Source: a virus. From it: 30,699 nt of DNA. Below, piece after piece: positions 27,088 through 30,699 of the stretch; the stretch's first letter is position 1; each line of letters opens with the position of its first letter. The notes beneath the pieces were generated by a model. It saw only the letters and a program-made list of their open reading frames with translations. It was not told where the DNA came from and ran no database searches. The translations under genes were made by a program, and so were the position numbers. Where the stretch lies: IMG/VR virus record IMGVR_UViG_3300044922_000164, positions 1 to 30,699 of that record; one strand, given 5' to 3'.

Positions 27088-27912
27088 ATGCTTACACCAA
27101 AAGTAAATTACTTAAACAACAAGGATATGCTGTTAGAAATTCATAGATCAAAAAGTTCACACTGTGTCTTTACTGATCCATCTTATCATCAATATGACAT
27201 CATTTTGCCCGGTATAGACAAAATTAATATACGCACAATAGCCGAAGCAAAACGTAATCAAGCAAAAAGAATAGGCGATTTTAATTACATAACTAGAAAA
27301 AGTGAAGGCGAAAAGATTAAACAAGTTGACTGTGAAATTGATTATAAAAAGATTTTAAAAGAAAACGTAGTATTTAGAATCATGACATACGACCATATTC
27401 CTTTAAATAATGTAAGAAAGAAAAATCCAAAAACAGAAGCAGACAGAAGAGAAAAAGTTAACTTTCCACCGTTTCAACATTATAAATTTATAAACGACGA
27501 ACTAGTATGCGTAGGTAAAAGTCATTGGAAAGGTGACTTAGAAACTGGACATTTTGATAAAAATGCAGGACAGATTACTAATACATTAGCTCGCATGATG
27601 ATTAAATTATGCGAACGTTATGCTACTAGAGGTAACGTTAGAGGTTATACATACAACGATGAAATGCGCGGACAAGCAATATTACAACTAACACAAATTG
27701 GATTACAGTTTGATGAATCTAAATCAGATAACCCATTTGCTTATTTTACAGCAGCAGTTACCAATTCGTTCGTAAGAGTTATAAATATAGAGAAGCGCAA
27801 TCAGAATATTAGAGATGATATTTTAGAAATGAACGGAATGAATCCATCTTATACTAGAACAGGATCTGAAGAATATGAAACCGCAATGCGAAGATCAGAG
27901 GATTACGAGTGA
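27088..27912 (+). CDS. 55: Late-transcription sigma factor gp55
   Basis: gp55 redirects host RNA polymerase to TATAAATA-type late promoters. The 274-residue product has its conserved sigma part in the last 110 residues: LCERYATRGNVRGYTYNDEM, GQAILQLTQIGLQFDESKSDNPFAYFTAAVTNSF, VRVINIEKRNQNIRDDIL. The N-terminal part (NYLNNKDML, YDIILPGIDKINIRTIAEAKRNQAKR, FRIMTYDHIPLNN, KVNFPPFQHYKF) makes it longer than T4 gp55 (185). I recall a similar extension in cyanophage gp55. The ATG at 27088 is chosen because GGAG precedes it at normal spacing and the predicted transcript begins near 27068. A TTG at 27067 and an ATG at 27073 would be nearly leaderless. It overlaps the endonuclease start by four bases. 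Confidence 0.92.
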   Translation: MLTPKVNYLNNKDMLLEIHRSKSSHCVFTDPSYHQYDIILPGIDKINIRTIAEAKRNQAKRIGDFNYITRKSEGEKIKQVDCEIDYKKILKENVVFRIMTYDHIPLNNVRKKNPKTEADRREKVNFPPFQHYKFINDELVCVGKSHWKGDLETGHFDKNAGQITNTLARMMIKLCERYATRGNVRGYTYNDEMRGQAILQLTQIGLQFDESKSDNPFAYFTAAVTNSFVRVINIEKRNQNIRDDILEMNGMNPSYTRTGSEEYETAMRRSEDYE

Positions 27913-29657
27913 TTGAATATCAAAAAATTTTAACTTCATTAACAGAATTAGACAGGCGAGGTCGCCTGTCTTACACTGCATTATTAAAAACACCGTATGC
28001 TGAACAAATATCACAAATTGCTATATTGTTATCAAGTACAAATGCTAGACAAATAATTTATCATATTAAACAACAATCACTTGTGATCCCATGCTGTAAA
28101 TGTAGTAACCAATTAAAATGGCATCCGGATTTACAACAATATCGATTATACTGTAGTGCAAGATGCACTGCAACTTATTCTACTGTTATTAAAAAGAAAA
28201 AGAATTTAGAACTTCTAGGAGTCGAATGGCACACTCAAACTGACAATTGGAAAACTAAAGTAAAGTCTACTAGTTTAGAGAAATACGGTGTTGAACATTA
28301 TTCACAAACTGCCGAATACAAACAACGAGTTATTACTTCTAATTTAGAAAAATATAATGTATCACATGTTATGCATTTATCAGCGACTAAGCAAAAAATT
28401 AAAAATACTAATTTAATTAAATACGGCGTTGATAATCCTGCAAAAAATTATAATGTTCAATCTAAAATTAAAGAAACGAATCTTATTAGATACGGCTGCA
28501 CTAATCCGTTACTAAATTTAGATATTCAACAACAAATTAAAGATACTAATATTATTAAATACGGTTATATTAATCCTCTAAGTAATGCCAGTATACGAGA
28601 AAAAAGCGTTGCTACTAAACGAGAACACTATTTTTCTGCAGATACATTAGAAAAACTTACAAACGCATCTTGGCTAGAAAATGAACAGCATTCAGGTAAA
28701 ACTGTACACGAGATTGCTAATGATATAGGTATTAGTTCTAGTCAACTATGCAAAATTTTTCATTCATTAAATATTAATATCGTCCGGCATTCTGCAAGTG
28801 AATTAGAACGAAGATTATACTTGCATTATGATCAAAAAGGTGTTAAAATAATTAAGAATAATAGAACTATAATTTCACCTAAAGAATTAGATTTATATTT
28901 TCCAGACTATAATTTAGCAATAGAAATTAACGGATGTTATTTTCATTCAGAACAGTATAACAAAACACAGCTGTATCATTTACAAAAAACTAATGCATGT
29001 ATATCACAAAACATTGCATTATTACAATTTTGGGATACAGAAATTAATGAAAAATGGGAACAAACTATTAATTTAATTGATAGTAGATTAGGGCTACATT
29101 CTAAATTATACGCAAGGCACACTAACCTGCAGGTAGTTAATTCAGCTGAGAAGGCACAGTTTATATCAACTCATCACCTGCAGGGAGATGTTAACAGTTT
29201 AATTAACCTAGGTCTGTACGATACTACTAATAGATTAATTATGGTTGCAACGTTTGGTAAGCCAAGATTTACTAAGGCTTCTACATTTGAACTATTACGG
29301 TTATGTTCGTTATCAGGTTTACAAGTAGTAGGCGGGGCAAGTAAACTTATTAACCATTTTGTTAAATGTTATATGGAACCCAATGATGTATTACTGTCGT
29401 ATTGCAATCGTCGTTATAGCACTGGTAATGTTTATTACAAATTAGGTTTTACGTTAGAATCTACATCACCACCGGGATTTTTTTATATTGATAAAGCCGG
29501 AAAGTATGCAGGTTCACGGTATCAATGGCAAAAACACTTAATGAAACACAAACTATTAACATTTGATAACACATTAACTGCATCACAAAATATGGAAAAC
29601 AACGGGTTTTTTAAAGTCTGGGACTGCGGACAACTAGTATTTAAATTAAAAAAATAA
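27909..29657 (+). CDS. Multidomain homing endonuclease (Hef-like, VSR/PD-(D/E)XK type)
   Basis: This is probably a free-standing homing endonuclease. Of its 582 residues, 62-86 form a zinc-finger-like cluster (C62-x2-C65, C82-x3-C86). Residues 100-237 are six tandem 23-residue repeats (L-x-KYGV...N...IK-x-TN), the phage endonuclease DNA-binding repeat type. Residues about 263-296 form a helix-turn-helix (VHEIANDIGISSSQL). Residues 320-380 are a VSR-like nuclease core (ELDLYFPDYNLAIEINGCYFHS, with D328, E339 and H346 as likely active-site residues, and LLQFWDTEI). Residues about 400-582 resemble the C-terminal domain of Hef proteins (FELLRLCSLSGLQVVGGASKL, RRYSTGNVYYKLGF). The GTG start overlaps the gp55 stop (GTGA). 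The gene reads through without frameshift, so it looks intact. Whether it cuts gp55, gp47 or another site cannot be read here. Confidence 0.8.
   Translation: MIEYQKILTSLTELDRRGRLSYTALLKTPYAEQISQIAILLSSTNARQIIYHIKQQSLVIPCCKCSNQLKWHPDLQQYRLYCSARCTATYSTVIKKKKNLELLGVEWHTQTDNWKTKVKSTSLEKYGVEHYSQTAEYKQRVITSNLEKYNVSHVMHLSATKQKIKNTNLIKYGVDNPAKNYNVQSKIKETNLIRYGCTNPLLNLDIQQQIKDTNIIKYGYINPLSNASIREKSVATKREHYFSADTLEKLTNASWLENEQHSGKTVHEIANDIGISSSQLCKIFHSLNINIVRHSASELERRLYLHYDQKGVKIIKNNRTIISPKELDLYFPDYNLAIEINGCYFHSEQYNKTQLYHLQKTNACISQNIALLQFWDTEINEKWEQTINLIDSRLGLHSKLYARHTNLQVVNSAEKAQFISTHHLQGDVNSLINLGLYDTTNRLIMVATFGKPRFTKASTFELLRLCSLSGLQVVGGASKLINHFVKCYMEPNDVLLSYCNRRYSTGNVYYKLGFTLESTSPPGFFYIDKAGKYAGSRYQWQKHLMKHKLLTFDNTLTASQNMENNGFFKVWDCGQLVFKLKK
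27951..27970 (+). other. GC-rich perfect hairpin at the 5' end of the endonuclease gene
   Basis: GACAGGCGA-GG-TCGCCTGTC is a perfect nine-base inverted repeat, with a realistic stem of seven or eight pairs. It lies about 40 bases after the GTG, inside coding sequence for DRRGRLS, in an otherwise AT-rich gene. No U-run follows, so a classical terminator is unlikely. A translational or RNA-processing role is possible. Confidence 0.5.
28206..28619 (+). repeat. Six tandem 69-base coding repeats in the endonuclease
   Basis: Units begin at protein residues 100, 123, 146, 169, 192 and 215, an exact 23-residue period. Best conserved are L-(I/E)-(K/R)-YG at the start and K-(I/V)-K-x-T-(N/S) at the end. 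The first unit (LELLGVEWHTQ) is the most divergent. At DNA level the units differ, so the repeat is old and kept by protein function. Confidence 0.8.
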
Positions 29658-29890
29658 TGACTATGAATAACACACTAGATATAGCACATCCTGCACTTGA
29701 TGATGCTTATCAAATTCTTAAAGAAGAACACTTGGATGCTAAAGCTAGTTATATTGAAAAACTGTTTGAAGAAACTTATAAATGCAAAGTAAATTTTAAC
29801 AGTAGCTTTGGCGGTTCAGTTACATTTAACACAAACAAAGATTTAGTTTGGTTTTTATTAAAACACGACTCAACAGGAAATAATGGATAA
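29657..29890 (+). CDS. Small protein of unknown function between endonuclease and gp47
   Basis: I do not recognise this 77-residue protein. It is soluble-looking and acidic, with a helical first half (LDDAYQILKEEHLDAKASYIEKLFEETY) and a short beta-like second half (CKVNFNSSFGGSVTFN) ending in a helix (DLVWFLLKHD). The ATG overlaps the endonuclease stop (TAATG); a second ATG two codons later is an alternative. No SD stands before it, so translational coupling is likely. Its last eight bases overlap gp47. The tight packing on both sides argues that it is a real gene. A role with gp47/gp46 or gp55 is only suggested by position. Confidence 0.6.
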   Translation: MTMNNTLDIAHPALDDAYQILKEEHLDAKASYIEKLFEETYKCKVNFNSSFGGSVTFNTNKDLVWFLLKHDSTGNNG

Positions 29891-30699
29891 TTTATTTAAA
29901 AAAGCAGCAGTTTTTACAGATATCCACTTTGGATTAAAGTCAAATAGCAGTGTACACAATCAAGATTGTGAAGATTTTATAGATTGGTACATTGGTACTG
30001 CTAAAACAGAAGGGTGTGATGTTGGAATCTTTATGGGAGATTGGCATCACAATCGCAACAGTTTAAACATTACAACAATGGATTACAGTCTAAGAGCATT
30101 AGAGAAATTAGGTCAGGCGTTTGATGAATTTTACTTTTTTCCAGGTAATCACGACCTATATTACAAAGATAAACGTGACATACACAGCGTTGAATTTGGC
30201 AAATATATCCCCGGAATTACAGTAGTTCATCATCCAACTACCATTGGAAATGTTACATTATGCCCTTGGTTAGTACATGATGAATGGAAAGAAATTGGTA
30301 AGAAAGGTGCGAAATATATCTTTGGACACTTTGAATTACCGCATTTTTTTATGAACGCAATGGTACAAATGCCTGATCACGGTGAGATTAGTTTAGAAGC
30401 TTTTAGCAGTTATGAACTTGGTTTTAGTGGGCATTTTCACAAAAGACAGCAACGTGAAAACATGCATTACATTGGTAATGCATTCCCTCATAACTATGCA
30501 GATGCATGGGATGATGCAAGAGGTATGATGACATTAGAGTGGGGCGGACAACCAGAATTCTTTACTTGGCCCAATCAACCTACATTTAGAACTGTTAAAT
30601 TAAGTCAACTTTTAGACGATGCTGATAAGATTCTTAAACCAAATCAACACTTACGTGTAGCATTAGACATTGATATTAGCTTTGAAGAAGCTAGCTTTA
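29883..30699 (+). CDS. 47: Recombination nuclease subunit gp47 (Mre11/SbcD-like), 3' end beyond window
   Basis: gp47 is the nuclease subunit that, with ATPase gp46, resects DNA ends for recombination-dependent replication. The visible 272 residues carry all metallophosphoesterase motifs: D13-I-H15 (motif I), G52-D53 (II), G88-N-H-D91 (III), H149 in IFGHFE (IV) and G183-H-F-H186 (V). These are the dimanganese ligands of the Mre11 family. The frame is open to the right edge, so the C-terminus, which should include the gp46-binding part, is missing. The ATG is preceded by AGGA at short spacing and overlaps the stop of the 77-residue gene by eight bases. gp46 would be expected downstream. Confidence 0.93.
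   Translation, partial: MDNLFKKAAVFTDIHFGLKSNSSVHNQDCEDFIDWYIGTAKTEGCDVGIFMGDWHHNRNSLNITTMDYSLRALEKLGQAFDEFYFFPGNHDLYYKDKRDIHSVEFGKYIPGITVVHHPTTIGNVTLCPWLVHDEWKEIGKKGAKYIFGHFELPHFFMNAMVQMPDHGEISLEAFSSYELGFSGHFHKRQQRENMHYIGNAFPHNYADAWDDARGMMTLEWGGQPEFFTWPNQPTFRTVKLSQLLDDADKILKPNQHLRVALDIDISFEEASF

Noticed and set aside
27780-27787. Perfect TATAAATA on the plus strand inside gp55, 121 bases before the endonuclease start
   Set aside because: The distance to the start is far from the 19-23 bases of the other elements, and in sequence this AT-rich several chance matches are expected per window. It could still serve the endonuclease late in infection.
27951-27970. Hairpin as a rho-independent terminator of the gp55 transcript
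   Set aside because: No U-run follows the stem, and it lies inside an intact coding region.
29125-29184. Two CCTGCAGG palindromes about 50 bases apart in the endonuclease gene
   Set aside because: Eight- to ten-base palindromes with no further shared flank; treated as chance.
1-30699. tRNA genes, CRISPR array, insertion sequence, attachment site or origin
   Set aside because: Coding regions fill nearly the whole window, all non-coding gaps are under about 90 bases, and no cloverleaf, spaced repeats or terminal inverted repeats were seen by eye.

Overview
The window is a stretch of an AT-rich (by eye about one third G+C) T4-like contractile-tailed phage genome of the marine type. The proteins I recognise (gp6, gp25, gp5, gp53, gp48, gp55, gp47) resemble those of cyanophage and Pelagibacter myoviruses more than coliphage T4. 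That placement rests on remembered protein features such as the long gp55 N-terminus, the giant structural protein after gp6 and the fibre-domain motif. It was not tested by a search, and the host cannot be named from sequence alone.

Layout. Positions 1-27002 are a late structural block on the minus strand, read right to left: gp48-like tube cap, gp53, a large hub protein, gp5 spike, gp25, gp6, a giant 4353-residue structural protein (43% of the window), a 203-residue conserved protein, then three paralogous tail-fibre-type proteins, the last running off the left edge. Positions 27088-30699 are on the plus strand: late sigma factor gp55, a multidomain homing endonuclease, a 77-residue unknown, and gp47 (Mre11-like nuclease subunit) running off the right edge. 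The order spike-gp25-gp6-giant-fibres parallels V-W-J-I-H of phage P2, placing the giant protein where a gp7/gpI-type wedge protein is expected.

Regulation. All four minus-strand gaps longer than 30 bases carry ATAAATA, the core of the T4 late promoter, ending 19-23 bases before the next start codon. This splits the block into four late units: 48-53-hub-5-25, 6-giant, 203aa-collar fibre-short fibre, and the left-edge fibre. Genes inside units are packed tightly, several as TAATG stop/start overlaps. The divergent gap at 27003-27087 holds a near-consensus sigma-70 promoter for gp55 back to back with the late promoter for gp48. The sigma factor that reads late promoters is therefore made from a host-type promoter beside one of its likely targets.

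The most unusual item is the giant protein. It appears to combine a cupredoxin-like domain without copper ligands, four chitinase-type CBM5/12-like modules, a seven-blade FG-GAP (integrin-like) propeller and glycine-tyrosine beta repeats. No non-coding stretch exceeds about 90 bases. I saw no tRNA, CRISPR array, insertion sequence, attachment site or convincing terminator.
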